The position numbers were made by a program, and so were the translations under genes. From Roseomonas sp. (GTDB taxonomy: Bacteria; Pseudomonadota; Alphaproteobacteria; Acetobacterales; Acetobacteraceae), in the NCBI GenBank assembly GCA_020249145.1, contig JADCGF010000027.1, forward strand, positions 62,001-126,000: 64,000 bases of DNA, read 5' to 3'. Shown piece after piece: positions 1-9,171 of the stretch (the first letter of the stretch is position 1; every line of letters begins with the position of its first letter). The notes under the pieces were generated by a model. That model searched no databases, was not told where the DNA came from, and saw nothing but the letters and a program-made list of their open reading frames with translations.

Positions 1-2
1 TC

Positions 3-2171
3 TGCCTTGCCTTTTTGGCGCTATTGGTTGGTCTTGCCACTTTCGCCGCGCTTTCCGGCGGCACGCCGATGGGCCCGACCGGGGCGGGGCAATTGGCCGG
101 CGTCATTCTGGCCAATATCGCCTTTTTGTTGCTGCTGGTCGCCTCGCTCGCGGCAAGGCTCACCCGCATGTGGCTGGAACGCCGGCGCGGCGCGGCGGGA
201 TCTCGGCTGCATGTGCGGCTGGTATTGCTGTTTGGTGTGGTGGCCGCGGTGCCAGCGCTGCTGGTGGCGGGCTTCGCCGCGCTATTCTTCAACCTTGGCA
301 TTCAGGCCTGGTTCAGTGACCGCGTGCGCGACACGCTGGAGGCATCGCTGGTCGCCTCGCGCGGCTATCTGGATGAGCATCGCAATACCATCCGCGCCGA
401 TATCCTGTTCATGGCCAATGACCTCAATCGCGCGGCACAGGTGCTGCTGCCCGATAATGGCGTGGCCTTTGCCCGGCTGCTTGCAACCCATACGGCGCTG
501 CGCGGGCTGACAAGCTCCATCATTTTCGAACCCGTGCTTGGCCAGGTGGTGGCGAATGCGGGCCTGGGCATATCGAACCTTGTGGATTTGCCGCCAGCCT
601 GGGCAATGGAGGCCGTGCGCTCTGGCGAAGTGGTGGTGCTGCCGAGCGAGGCCGAGGAGGGGCGCGTGCGCGCCATGGTGCAATTGAATATCCCGCCGGG
701 TCTGGTGCTGCTGATCACCCGCCCGCTTGATCCTTCAGTCTTGGGGCATATGCGGCGGACCGAGATTTCCTTCAATGAATACAATCAGCTCGACCGCAAT
801 AGGGAAAGCCTGCAAATCACCTTCTTCCTGATTTTCGCGATTGCCACCTTGCTCGTGCTGCTGGCGGCGGTGCTGATTGGCTTGCTCATGGCCAATCGCA
901 TCGCGCGGCCCATTTCACGCCTGATCCTGGCGGCGGAACGCGTGCGCGGTGGCGATCTGGCGACCAAGGTGGAAGAAGGGGAGGCGGATGATGAAATCGC
1001 GCGCCTCGCACGGTCCTTTAATCGCATGACAAGCCAGCTTGGCGCGCAGCGGTCCGAATTGATGAATGCCTATAGCCTGATTGATGAGCGCCGGCGCTTT
1101 ACCGAAACCGTGCTGTCAGGCGTATCGGCCGGTGTCGTCGGGCTTGATAGTGAAGGGCGCGTAACCCTGCCCAATCGCTCGGCCAGCGCGCTTCTTGGGA
1201 TTGATCTGGATGCGGCGATTGGCCTTTCCCTTGCGCGCATCGCACCGGAATTCGGGGAATTGCTGGCGGCGGCGGCAGCCAATCCGGAACGCCCGCGCGT
1301 GGCTGAAATCCTGATCGGGCCGGCCAATGCCAGGCGCACCTTGCTCGCGCGGATCGGCACCGAAATCCTGGGAGACAAGGTTGAAGGCTTTGTGCTGACC
1401 TTTGATGACATTACCGAATTGCAATCCGCCCAGCGCAAGGCGGCCTGGGCGGATGTGGCACGGCGCATTGCGCATGAAATCAAGAACCCGCTGACTCCCA
1501 TTCAGCTTTCCGCCGAAAGGCTGAAGCGGCGCTATCTGCGCCAGATCACCGATGACCCCGATACTTTCCGCCAATGCACAGATACCATCGTGCGCCAGGT
1601 GGAAGATATCGGGCGCATGGTGGATGAATTCTCGGCCTTTGCGCGCATGCCCCAGCCGGTGATCAAGCCTGAGGATGCCAATCGGCTGATGCTGGAAGCG
1701 CTTGTGCTGCAACGCAATGCGCATCCTGACATCACCTATGACAACCATCCGGGGCCTGAGGGACTGAAACTGCACTGCGATCGCCGGCTGATCGGCCAGG
1801 CGCTGACCAACCTGTTGCAGAATGCCGCCGATGCCGTCGCCATGCGGGAAGGGATTGAGGCCGGGCGGATTGAAACACGCATCCTGCTGGATGGCGCGAT
1901 GCTGTCCTTCCAGGTGACCGATAACGGCATTGGCCTGCCCCGCGAAGAAGCGCGCGAAAGACTGACCGAGCCCTATGTCACGCATAAACCCAAGGGCACC
2001 GGGCTTGGCCTTGCCATTGTGAAGAAGATCATGGAAGACCATGGTGGTTCGATCACCCTGGAAGACCGGCCAGAAGGTCCCGGCACCCGCGCGGTGCTGG
2101 TCTTGCCGCTTGGCGAGTCTCCCTGGCAATCTGGCGATCCAGCCGCAAAAGTGGCGCAAGCAGCAAATTGA
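3..2171 (+). CDS. ntrY: Sensor histidine kinase NtrY (5' end cut by window edge)
   Basis: Membrane histidine kinase of the NtrY/NtrX two-component pair, known in alphaproteobacteria for nitrogen and envelope/redox responses. The frame is open to the left edge, so a few N-terminal residues are missing; a TTG at 15 is the first internal start-like codon. Numbering from 15: hydrophobic segments near residues 28-50, 69-94 and 267-296 flank a periplasmic sensor region. HAMP follows (about 290-345), then a PAS domain (about 358-468). The H-box contains ARRIAHEIKNPLTP with the phospho-acceptor at H487. The N-box (LLQNAADAV, about 600) and G-boxes (DNGIGLP from D636, GTGLGLAIV) are intact, so the kinase looks active. 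ntrX starts 18 bp downstream, implying co-transcription. Confidence 0.93.
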   Translation, partial: CLAFLALLVGLATFAALSGGTPMGPTGAGQLAGVILANIAFLLLLVASLAARLTRMWLERRRGAAGSRLHVRLVLLFGVVAAVPALLVAGFAALFFNLGIQAWFSDRVRDTLEASLVASRGYLDEHRNTIRADILFMANDLNRAAQVLLPDNGVAFARLLATHTALRGLTSSIIFEPVLGQVVANAGLGISNLVDLPPAWAMEAVRSGEVVVLPSEAEEGRVRAMVQLNIPPGLVLLITRPLDPSVLGHMRRTEISFNEYNQLDRNRESLQITFFLIFAIATLLVLLAAVLIGLLMANRIARPISRLILAAERVRGGDLATKVEEGEADDEIARLARSFNRMTSQLGAQRSELMNAYSLIDERRRFTETVLSGVSAGVVGLDSEGRVTLPNRSASALLGIDLDAAIGLSLARIAPEFGELLAAAAANPERPRVAEILIGPANARRTLLARIGTEILGDKVEGFVLTFDDITELQSAQRKAAWADVARRIAHEIKNPLTPIQLSAERLKRRYLRQITDDPDTFRQCTDTIVRQVEDIGRMVDEFSAFARMPQPVIKPEDANRLMLEALVLQRNAHPDITYDNHPGPEGLKLHCDRRLIGQALTNLLQNAADAVAMREGIEAGRIETRILLDGAMLSFQVTDNGIGLPREEARERLTEPYVTHKPKGTGLGLAIVKKIMEDHGGSITLEDRPEGPGTRAVLVLPLGESPWQSGDPAAKVAQAAN

Positions 2172-2189
2172 TGGGCAGCAAGGTCGCGC

Positions 2190-3593
2190 ATGGCGCATGA
2201 GATTCTGATCGTTGACGATGAACCCGATATCAGGACGCTGCTGGAAGGCATCCTGAGCGATGAGGGATTCGAAACACGTCAGGCCCATGATGCCGATTCA
2301 GCGCTGGCCGCTTTTCGCGCGCGCCGACCTTCGCTCGTGATCCTGGATATCTGGTTGCAGAATTCCCGCCTGGATGGGCTTGGCATTCTGGAAGCGCTGC
2401 ATGCCGAGGAACCGCAGATCCCGGTGGTGATGATCTCGGGCCACGGCACGATCGAAACGGCGGTGCAGGCAATCCAGCAGGGCGCCTATGATTTCATTGA
2501 AAAGCCCTTCAAATCGGATCGGCTGCTGCTGGTGCTGGCGCGTGCCTTGGAAGCGGCGCGGCTCAAGCGCGAAAACAGCGACCTCCGGCTGCGTGCGGGG
2601 CCGGAGACGGAATTGCTTGGCCGTTCCGCCGGCATTCAGCAATTGCGGAGCGCGATTGAGAAAGTGGCGCCAACCGGTTCGCGCGTGCTGCTGACCGGGC
2701 CGGCAGGGGCGGGCAAGGAAGTGGCGGCGCGCATGATCCATGCGCAATCGCGCCGCGCCGATGGACCCTTTGTGGTGCTGAATTGCGCCATCTTGAACCC
2801 GGCGCGGTTCGAGGAAGAACTGTTTGGCGTGGAGCCGGATGCGCAGGGCCAAACCAGGCGCGCTGGTGTGCTGGAACGCGCCCATGGCGGGACGCTGCTT
2901 CTGGATGAGGTGGCGGATATGCCGCTGGAAACCCAGGGCAAGATCGTGCGCGCGCTTCAGGAACAAGGGTTTGAACGTGTGGGTGGCGGCACGCGCGTAA
3001 AAGTGGATGTGCGCGTGATTGCGACGACCAATCGTGATCTTACCGCTGAAATCGCTGCCGGACGTTTTCGGGAGGATTTGTTCTACCGCCTGGCAGTGGT
3101 GCCGATCCGCGTGCCGCCGCTCAAGGAAAGGCGGGAAGATGTGCCGCTTTTCGCGCGCCACTTCATCGCCCGCGCCATTGAGACCACAGGGATGGCGCCA
3201 CGCGAATTGTCGGAAGACACGCTGGCCGCCATGCAGGCCTATGATTGGCCGGGCAATGTGCGCGAATTGCGCAATCTGATGGATTGGCTGTTGATCATGG
3301 CGCCAGGCGAAAGCCGGGAGGCGATTCGCCCGGAGATGCTGCCGCCCCAAATCGGCGCCGCAGCCCCCGCCGTGCTGACGCTCGATCGCAGTTCCGAAAT
3401 CATGACCCTGCCGTTGCGCGATGCGCGTGAAGTGTTCGAACGGCAGTATCTGGAAGCGCAATTGCTGCGCTTTGGCGGCAATATCAGCCGCACCGCGAAT
3501 TTCGTCGGCATGGAACGCAGCGCCTTGCATCGCAAGCTGAAATTCCTGGGCGTTCAGGCGGAAGACCGCACGCCCCCAACCCCTGCTAGCTGA
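2190..3593 (+). CDS. ntrX: Response regulator NtrX, AAA+ type
   Basis: Partner regulator of NtrY, 467 aa. It has a receiver domain (acidic pocket D9/D10, phospho-acceptor D53 in LVILDIW). An AAA+ ATPase follows with Walker A GPAGAGKE (170-177) and Walker B LLLDE (236-240). A Fis-type helix-turn-helix lies at about 420-455 (GGNISRTANFVGMERSALHR). The sigma-54 contact loop GAFTGA is not present where expected: residues 212-225 read FGVEPDAQGQTRRA. The architecture is that of NtrC-family activators, but without this loop classical sigma-54 open-complex formation is unlikely. NtrX proteins of this class are known to deviate here. The gene follows ntrY closely and is followed after 9 bp by the aminotransferase gene. 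Confidence 0.93.
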   Translation: MAHEILIVDDEPDIRTLLEGILSDEGFETRQAHDADSALAAFRARRPSLVILDIWLQNSRLDGLGILEALHAEEPQIPVVMISGHGTIETAVQAIQQGAYDFIEKPFKSDRLLLVLARALEAARLKRENSDLRLRAGPETELLGRSAGIQQLRSAIEKVAPTGSRVLLTGPAGAGKEVAARMIHAQSRRADGPFVVLNCAILNPARFEEELFGVEPDAQGQTRRAGVLERAHGGTLLLDEVADMPLETQGKIVRALQEQGFERVGGGTRVKVDVRVIATTNRDLTAEIAAGRFREDLFYRLAVVPIRVPPLKERREDVPLFARHFIARAIETTGMAPRELSEDTLAAMQAYDWPGNVRELRNLMDWLLIMAPGESREAIRPEMLPPQIGAAAPAVLTLDRSSEIMTLPLRDAREVFERQYLEAQLLRFGGNISRTANFVGMERSALHRKLKFLGVQAEDRTPPTPAS

Positions 3594-3602
3594 GGTTCCC
3601 CC

Positions 3603-4475
3603 ATGTCACGCATCGCCTATGTGAATGGCCGCTACGTGCCGCAACCTGATGCGTCGGTGAATATCGAAGATCGCGGCTATCAATTCGGCGATGGCATTTA
3701 TGAGGTGGTGCATCTGTTCAATGGCCACTTCATTGATGAGGATTTGCACCTTAGCCGCCTGGAACGTTCCTTGCGCGAAATCCAGCTTCCCATGCCGATG
3801 CCGCTTGCGTCACTGCGCCTTGTTTTGCGCGAAGTGGCGCGGCGCAATCGCGTGACGGAAGGCTTGCTGTATATGCAGGTCACGCGCGGCGTGGCGCGAC
3901 GCGATCATGCTTTCCCGAATAAGCCCATCCCGCCCGCCTTGGTGGTGACGGTGAAGCGCATCGCCCCTTATCCCACCAATGTGGATCGTTGGGGGGCGGC
4001 GGCGATTACCATGCCGGATCTTCGCTGGGCGCGCTGTGATATCAAAACCGTCAATCTGTTGCCGAATTGCCTGGCGCGTCAGGCGGCGCGCGAAAAAGGT
4101 GCGATTGAAGCCGTGCTGTTTGATGAGGCGACCGGCATGGTGACCGAAGGCGCGGCGACCAGCTTCTGGATTGTGGATGAGGCCGGCACCATCCGAACCC
4201 GCCCCTTGAGTGACGCCATCCTGCCGGGCTGCACCCGCGCCGCGCTAATGGCGGAATTGCAGGATGCCGGCATTGCCTTTGAAGAAAGCGCATTTTCCAT
4301 GGAAGAACTCCGCCACGCGCGGGAGGCTTTCATTACCTCCGCCACTTCCTTCGTGAAGCCTATCACCAAGATTGATGGCGCGCCGGTGGGGGATGGGCAG
4401 GTCGGCCCCGTGGTGCGCAAGCTGTTTGAGATTTTCGCGCGCCATGTGAAGGGGGCGATGCGCAACGCGGCATGA
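3603..4475 (+). CDS. dat: D-amino acid aminotransferase (class IV PLP)
   Basis: PLP-dependent class IV aminotransferase of 290 aa, closest by eye to D-alanine transaminase, which exchanges amino groups between D-amino acids and 2-oxo acids. The family N-terminus with YVNGRY and EDRGYQFGDGIYEVV is present. The Schiff-base lysine is K148 in CDIKTVNLLPN, and a phosphate-binding region TEGAATSFWIV follows. Branched-chain aminotransferase and aminodeoxychorismate lyase share the fold, but the RGYQFGDGIYE signature and length favour Dat. In Rhodospirillales this gene is usually next to ntrX and hfq, as here. Its stop overlaps the next start by 4 bp (ATGA), so translation is probably coupled. Confidence 0.88.
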   Translation: MSRIAYVNGRYVPQPDASVNIEDRGYQFGDGIYEVVHLFNGHFIDEDLHLSRLERSLREIQLPMPMPLASLRLVLREVARRNRVTEGLLYMQVTRGVARRDHAFPNKPIPPALVVTVKRIAPYPTNVDRWGAAAITMPDLRWARCDIKTVNLLPNCLARQAAREKGAIEAVLFDEATGMVTEGAATSFWIVDEAGTIRTRPLSDAILPGCTRAALMAELQDAGIAFEESAFSMEELRHAREAFITSATSFVKPITKIDGAPVGDGQVGPVVRKLFEIFARHVKGAMRNAA

Positions 4476-5128
4476 AAGACGCCCCGCGCGCCATTCTGTT
4501 CGATTGGGACAATACGCTGGTTGATGGCTGGGCCGCGATTGAGGCCGGGCTGAATGCTGCCTTCCGGGAATTTAGCCTGCCGCTTTGGGATCGCACTCAG
4601 GTGCTGGCCAATGTGCGCCGTGCGCTGCGTGAAAGCTTCCCGGAATTGTTTGGCGCCGAATGGGAAAGGGCACGCGATATCTTCTACGCCGAAGTGCGCG
4701 CCTGCCATTTGCAGGTGTTGACGCCGATGCCGGGGGCTGCCGCGGCGCTGCAAGCCGGGGCAGGGCGCCTGCCCATGGGCGTGGTTTCCAACAAGCAAGG
4801 GCCATTGCTGCGTGCCGAGGCTGTGCATCTCGGCTGGGATAGGCATTTCGGCCCGCTGATTGGCGCTGGCGATGCGGTGGCGGATAAGCCAAGCCCAGCG
4901 CCGATTTTCATGGCACTGCAATCCCTTGGCCTCAGCGCCGCGCCGGATATCTGGTATGTGGGCGATACCGCTTTGGATATGCAGGCAGCGCGCGCGGCGG
5001 GTCTGCGCGCCGTGCTGATGGGCGATGCCGCGCATGATGGCGGGATTGCCGCCGCTGGGGCGGATAAAATATTTACAAATTGTCATGATTTGGCCGCAGC
5101 ACTTTCGTCACTTGTCAAACCAGCCTGA
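4472..5128 (+). CDS. HAD-superfamily hydrolase, phosphoglycolate-phosphatase-like
   Basis: Haloacid-dehalogenase-like phosphatase of 218 aa. Motif I is FDWDNTLVDG with nucleophile D11 and general acid D13. Motif II serine lies in GVVSNKQG, motif III lysine in ADKPSPAP, and motif IV in VGDTALDMQAA. A helical C1-type cap lies between motifs I and II. Overall it looks like a Gph/PhnX-type small-molecule phosphatase. The substrate cannot be read from sequence; phosphoglycolate is the default family guess. It overlaps dat by 4 bp and is followed by an 88-bp gap before hfq. Confidence 0.85.
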   Translation: MKDAPRAILFDWDNTLVDGWAAIEAGLNAAFREFSLPLWDRTQVLANVRRALRESFPELFGAEWERARDIFYAEVRACHLQVLTPMPGAAAALQAGAGRLPMGVVSNKQGPLLRAEAVHLGWDRHFGPLIGAGDAVADKPSPAPIFMALQSLGLSAAPDIWYVGDTALDMQAARAAGLRAVLMGDAAHDGGIAAAGADKIFTNCHDLAAALSSLVKPA

Positions 5129-5216
5129 CATGTCAAAGTAATGGGTGCCGGCGGCCGGAAATGGTTTTCGCCGGTCCGTGCCTGGTCGGTGACCAGCAAA
5201 AAGAAGGACCGGTCCA

Positions 5217-5531
5217 ATGGCCGCTGAAAAGTCCCAGAATGTGCAGGATGTCTTCCTGAACCACGTTCGCAAATCCAAAACGCCCGTCACGGTTTTCCTC
5301 GTGAATGGCGTGAAGTTGCAGGGCATTATTACCTGGTTTGACAATTTCTCGGTGCTGCTGCGCCGCGATGGCCATACTCAGCTTGTCTATAAGCATGCGA
5401 TCAGCACCGTGATGCCTGGCGCGCCGATTTCGCTGTTTGATGGCGTGCCGGCGGCCCCTGGTGCCGCCGCACCTGCTTCTGAAACGCGCCTGACCTTGCA
5501 GCGTGAGGTGATTTCTGAAGGCGGAAACTGA
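5217..5531 (+). CDS. hfq: RNA chaperone Hfq
   Basis: Hexameric Sm-like RNA chaperone that pairs small RNAs with mRNAs. The 104 aa contain the usual N-terminal [20 protein letters not shown]. Sm1 is [20 protein letters not shown] and the Sm2 signature is YKHAIST (residues 58-64). The conserved core ends near residue 72; the rest is an Ala/Pro-rich tail, somewhat longer than the roughly 80-aa hfq of many alphaproteobacteria. A good ribosome-binding site (AAGAAGGA) precedes the ATG. The hfq-hflX order is conserved in Proteobacteria, and here the two genes appear to overlap (see hflX). Confidence 0.96.
   Translation: MAAEKSQNVQDVFLNHVRKSKTPVTVFLVNGVKLQGIITWFDNFSVLLRRDGHTQLVYKHAISTVMPGAPISLFDGVPAAPGAAAPASETRLTLQREVISEGGN
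5505..5517 (+). promoter_or_regulatory. Shine-Dalgarno and probable CTG start of hflX
   Basis: GAGGTGAT (5505-5512) matches an extended anti-Shine-Dalgarno complement and lies 6 nt (counted from GAGG) before CTG at 5515. The hflX frame is open from just after a stop at 5509-5511 and has no ATG, GTG or TTG before 5731. Conserved HflX sequence begins near 5557. This site therefore decides the start. Confidence 0.5.
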
Positions 5532-6837
5532 AGCGGGCGCCGGGCGACCGACCCGCGCCGCCGTCATCCTCCCCTTCGAAAAGCCATCGCGCAGCGCCAT
5601 TGGCGATGCGGGCGGCAAGCGCGCGGCCGAAGCAAGGCTTGCGGAGGCGATAGGGCTTGCCGCTTCCATTGGTGTCACCATCGTCCATTCGGCGATCCAT
5701 CCGCTCCGCGAAAGGCGGCCTTCCACACTGATGGGCGAGGGCCAGGTGGAGATGGAGAAACGGGCGTTGCATGACCAGCAGGTGGGTGTGGTGATTGTGG
5801 ATGCGGCGCTCAGCTCCGTGCAGCAGCGCAATCTGGAACGCGCCTGGGGCTGCAAGGTGATTGATCGCACCGGGCTGATCTTGGAGATCTTCGGCGAAAG
5901 GGCGCGCACACGCGAAGGCAGCTTGCAGGTTGAATTGGCGCATCTGGAATATCAGCGCACGCGGCTCGTCAGGTCCTGGACGCACCTTGAACGTCAGCGC
6001 GGGGGCTTTGGCTTCCTCGGCGGGCCGGGGGAGAGCCAGATTGAAATTGACCGACGGCTGATCGGGGACCGGATTGTGCGGCTCAAGCGCGAATTGGATC
6101 AGGTGCGGCGCACGCGCGGCCTGCATCGGCGCGCGCGCGAACGTGTGCCTTACCCGGTGGTGGCATTGGTTGGTTATACCAATGCCGGCAAGTCAACGCT
6201 GTTCAATGCGCTGACCGGGGCAGGGGTTTATGCGCAGGATCAGCTATTCGCGACCCTTGATCCCACCATGCGCGCCATAAAACTGCCTTCGGGGCGCAAT
6301 GTGATCCTTTCCGACACGGTGGGCTTCATTTCCGATCTGCCGACGCAATTGGTCGAAGCCTTCCGCGCCACCTTGGAAGAAGTAGCCGCCGCTGATCTGA
6401 TTTTGCATGTGCGTGACATCGCCCACCCAGATAGCGCCGCGCAACGCGCCGATGTGCTGGGCGTTTTGGAAGCCATGGCCGATGGCGCAGACGCGACCTT
6501 GGATGAGGCTTGGCCGGACCGCGTGGTGGAAGTGCTGAACAAGGCGGACCTTCTGGGGGGCATTGATTCCGTTGAACGCCGCAGCCCCGATGCGGTGGCG
6601 GTCTCGGCGCTGACCGGGGAGGGGCTGCCGGCCTTGCGCGCGGCGATTGATGCGCGGCTTTCTGCGCAGCTTGTGGTGATGGACGTGGCCCTGCCGCCTT
6701 CTGATGGCGCCGCCATCGCCTGGCTGCATGCCCATGGCGAGGTGCTGGAACGCCAGGATGCTGATGATGCGGTGCGGCTGAAGGTGCGGCTTTCACCAAT
6801 GGATCGCGCCCGCTTTGAAAGCCGGGGACAGAAATGA
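5515..6837 (+). CDS. hflX: Ribosome-associated GTPase HflX
   Basis: GTPase that binds the large ribosomal subunit and can split stalled ribosomes. From the CTG at 5515 the product is about 440 aa, the usual size; from the first ATG (5731) it is only 368 aa and loses the conserved start of the N-terminal domain ([13 protein letters not shown] and the following helix). The rest is typical: [19 protein letters not shown]1 GYTNAGKST (about 220-228), G3 DTVGF and G4 NKADLL. The start overlaps the hfq stop by 17 bp; the stop overlaps the next gene by 4 bp (ATGA). Function is secure; the start codon is inferred from frame conservation and the ribosome-binding site. Confidence 0.9.
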   Translation: MKAETEAGAGRPTRAAVILPFEKPSRSAIGDAGGKRAAEARLAEAIGLAASIGVTIVHSAIHPLRERRPSTLMGEGQVEMEKRALHDQQVGVVIVDAALSSVQQRNLERAWGCKVIDRTGLILEIFGERARTREGSLQVELAHLEYQRTRLVRSWTHLERQRGGFGFLGGPGESQIEIDRRLIGDRIVRLKRELDQVRRTRGLHRRARERVPYPVVALVGYTNAGKSTLFNALTGAGVYAQDQLFATLDPTMRAIKLPSGRNVILSDTVGFISDLPTQLVEAFRATLEEVAAADLILHVRDIAHPDSAAQRADVLGVLEAMADGADATLDEAWPDRVVEVLNKADLLGGIDSVERRSPDAVAVSALTGEGLPALRAAIDARLSAQLVVMDVALPPSDGAAIAWLHAHGEVLERQDADDAVRLKVRLSPMDRARFESRGQK

Positions 6838-7664
6838 GCGTCTCGGCGAGGCAGGCCGCCGAACTGGCGTTGCTGCTGCGGGAGGCTTCGCGGACGGAAG
6901 TCCTGCCGCGATTCCGGCGCCTTGGCGCAGATGCGGTGCGCGCCAAATCCGGCCCGCTCGATCTGGTGACCGATGCGGATGAGGCGGCGGAGCGTATGAT
7001 CACCGCCGGGCTTGAGAAACTGTTCCCGGGCTGCGTTGTGGTGGGGGAGGAAGCGACCGCGGCGGATGCATCTTTGCTTGGCCGGCTTGCCGATGCGGAG
7101 CTCGCCTTTGTTGTGGACCCGGTGGATGGCACAGCGAATTTCGCTGCTGGCGTGCCTCTGTTTGGCTGCATGGCGGCAGCGATCAGGCGGGGTGAGATCG
7201 TAGGCGCCTGGATTCATGACCCGCTTGGCGATGACACGGCAATCGCGTTGCGCGGGCAGGGGGCTTGGCTCGCGGATGGGGAAGGGCGCCGACTCACCGA
7301 TTTGCGCGTCGCCGCGCCCGCCGCGCCGGGTGACATGGTGGCCGCCATTTCCTGGGGGTATATGCCGGAACCGCTGAAATCCCGTGTCACCAGCCGGTTG
7401 CCGCGCCTGGCGGCCACGGTTTCCTATCGCTGCGCCGCGCATGAATATCGGTTGGCCGCCGGCGGGCATGCGCATTTGCTGGTCTATAACAAGCTGATGC
7501 CCTGGGATCATGCGCCGGGCTGGCTGCTGCATCGGGAAGCCGGCGGCCATTCCGCGCGCTTCGATGGCAGCGATTACGGCCCGCGTCTGACCAGCGGCGG
7601 GCTGATCTGCGCGCCAGACCGCGCGAGTTGGGAAGCGGCCCAGGAAGCGCTTTTCGCCCCATGA
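6834..7664 (+). CDS. Inositol-monophosphatase-family phosphatase
   Basis: Mg2+-dependent phosphatase of 276 aa. Family motifs are visible in order: LVTDADEAAE (45-52), VVGEEAT with metal ligands E72/E73, DPVDGTANF (95-103), and WDHAPGWLLHREAGG near the C-terminus, which holds the last metal-binding aspartate. This family includes inositol monophosphatase, histidinol-phosphatase HisN and 3'(2'),5'-bisphosphate nucleotidase CysQ. Nothing in the sequence or neighbourhood settles the substrate, although HisN-type activity is common in alphaproteobacteria. It overlaps hflX and greB by 4 bp each and so lies in a tightly coupled operon. Confidence 0.85.
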   Translation: MSVSARQAAELALLLREASRTEVLPRFRRLGADAVRAKSGPLDLVTDADEAAERMITAGLEKLFPGCVVVGEEATAADASLLGRLADAELAFVVDPVDGTANFAAGVPLFGCMAAAIRRGEIVGAWIHDPLGDDTAIALRGQGAWLADGEGRRLTDLRVAAPAAPGDMVAAISWGYMPEPLKSRVTSRLPRLAATVSYRCAAHEYRLAAGGHAHLLVYNKLMPWDHAPGWLLHREAGGHSARFDGSDYGPRLTSGGLICAPDRASWEAAQEALFAP

Positions 7665-8194
7665 GTGGCGCCGATGAGGATGAGGAGGCCGGCCCGCCCG
7701 GCCTGCCCTCCGGCACTCCATTCTACATGACCCCCGCCGGCGCTGCCGCCTTGCGTGCCGAGATGAAGCGGCTTTGGGAAGAAGAACGCCCCAAGGTGGT
7801 TGAGATTGTTTCCTGGGCGGCGGCGCTCGGTGACCGGTCCGAAAATGCGGATTACCAATATGGCAAGCGGCGGCTGCGTGAGATTGATCGGCGCGTGCGC
7901 TTCCTGACCAAGCGGCTTGAGAAGGTGCAGGTGGTGGACCCGGCGCAGCAGACGCGGCGCGACCAGGTGTTTTTCGGCGCCAGCGTGACCTATGCCCGCG
8001 CTTCCGATGATGCCGAAGTGACGGTCACCATCGTCGGCGTGGATGAGGCCGAGGCCGAGGCAGGCAGGATTTCCTGGGTGGCGCCGGTGGCGCGTGCGCT
8101 TTTGGGGGCACGCGTCGGCGATTTGCGGCGGTTGCGCACGCCTGCCGGCATGGAGGAGATTGAGGTGGTGGGGATTAGGTATCCGAGCGTCTAA
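7661..8194 (+). CDS. greB: Transcription elongation factor GreB
   Basis: Cleavage factor that enters the secondary channel of RNA polymerase and rescues backtracked complexes. From the ATG at 7661 (ATGA overlap with the previous stop) the product is 177 aa. The N-terminal coiled coil is recognisable in TPFYMTPAGAAALRAEM and the GreB-like stretch EERPKVVEIVSWAAALGDRS, followed by ENADYQYGKRRLREIDRR with the acidic tip residues. The C-terminal FKBP-like domain follows (VTIVGVDEAEAEAGRISW). The WAAALGDRSENADYQYGK sequence favours GreB over GreA. An in-frame start at 7628 would add 11 poorly conserved residues. Confidence 0.88.
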   Translation: MSGADEDEEAGPPGLPSGTPFYMTPAGAAALRAEMKRLWEEERPKVVEIVSWAAALGDRSENADYQYGKRRLREIDRRVRFLTKRLEKVQVVDPAQQTRRDQVFFGASVTYARASDDAEVTVTIVGVDEAEAEAGRISWVAPVARALLGARVGDLRRLRTPAGMEEIEVVGIRYPSV

Positions 8195-8228
8195 AATATC
8201 GTAATTTCAGATTATTGAGAGCGCTTTC

Positions 8229-9038
8229 TCACTTCTCACCTTGCTTTGCCTGCACCCATAACGCCTCCATCTCCTCAAGGCTCATATCATTCAGGTTTTT
8301 TCCTGCAAGATCAGCTTGTTGTTCGATGTGGCCAAAGCGGCGAGTGAATTTCTGATTGGCATGGCGGAGTGCCGCTTCCGGGTCCAAATCCAGCTTGCGC
8401 GCCAGATTGGCCAGCACGAAAAGCAGGTCGCCGACCTCATCCTGAAGTCGTGATTTATCAGCGCCTTGCAGCTCGGCGCGGAGTTCCGCCGCTTCTTCTT
8501 CCAGCTTATCGAGCACCGCGCCGGCATTGGGCCAATCAAAACCAACCCGCGCGGCGCGGCGCGTCAGCTTGGTGGCGCGGGTTAGGGCAGGGAGGCCATC
8601 TGGGATTCCCGCCAACACGCCACTTTCCGCCCGGGCGGCCCGTTCGGCGGCCTTTTGCGCCTCCCAGGCGCTGGTTTGGGCTTCGGCGTCCCGGGCTTCG
8701 GCTTCACCAAACACGTGAGGGTGGCGGCGGATCATCTTGTCGGAAATGGATTTCGCCACATCGGCAAAGCCGAACCAGCCATGCTCAGCGGCCATTTGCG
8801 CGTGATAGACCACCTGGAACAGCAGATCGCCCAATTCATCCAACAGCTTGTCCGGGTCATTGGCGGCGATGGCATCCGCGACCTCATAGCCTTCCTCAAT
8901 CGTATAGGGCGCGATGGAGGCGAAATCCTGCACCAAATCCCAAGGGCAGCCACCATCGGGGTCGCGCAGCTTGGCCATGATGGCGAGCAGGGCTGCAAGC
9001 GCGGTTTCGGGCGAATTTTGGCTTGGGGGTTGAGTCAT
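8229..9038 (-). CDS. mazG: Nucleoside triphosphate pyrophosphohydrolase MazG
   Basis: Hydrolyses (d)NTPs to monophosphates and pyrophosphate, a house-cleaning and (p)ppGpp-linked role in bacteria. The 269 aa contain two MazG helical domains. The first has CPWDLVQDFASIAPYTIEEG and metal-binding EExxE/ELGDLLFQVVYHA around residues 48-80. The second has LEEEAAELRAEL and DEVGDLLFVLANLARKL. Length and tandem layout match the classical two-domain enzyme. It converges with greB across 34 bp. The upstream 130 bp are AT-rich and separate it from an unrelated orphan gene. Confidence 0.92.
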   Translation of the reverse strand: MTQPPSQNSPETALAALLAIMAKLRDPDGGCPWDLVQDFASIAPYTIEEGYEVADAIAANDPDKLLDELGDLLFQVVYHAQMAAEHGWFGFADVAKSISDKMIRRHPHVFGEAEARDAEAQTSAWEAQKAAERAARAESGVLAGIPDGLPALTRATKLTRRAARVGFDWPNAGAVLDKLEEEAAELRAELQGADKSRLQDEVGDLLFVLANLARKLDLDPEAALRHANQKFTRRFGHIEQQADLAGKNLNDMSLEEMEALWVQAKQGEK

Positions 9039-9171
9039 GTATTTCCCGCATAAGATATATTATGGAAAATAAATGGCTCCTGTATCTTTAGTCTGCGACG
9101 CTCACAACGGTCACTCAAACCTTTAGTGAACCCACAGTACTAATTCTCGCCATTAGTAACTTGGGCGCGAT

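Noticed and set aside
9136..9161. AT-rich inverted repeat after the orphan gene
   Set aside because: The stem is weak and interrupted and has no T-run; it could be chance in AT-rich DNA.
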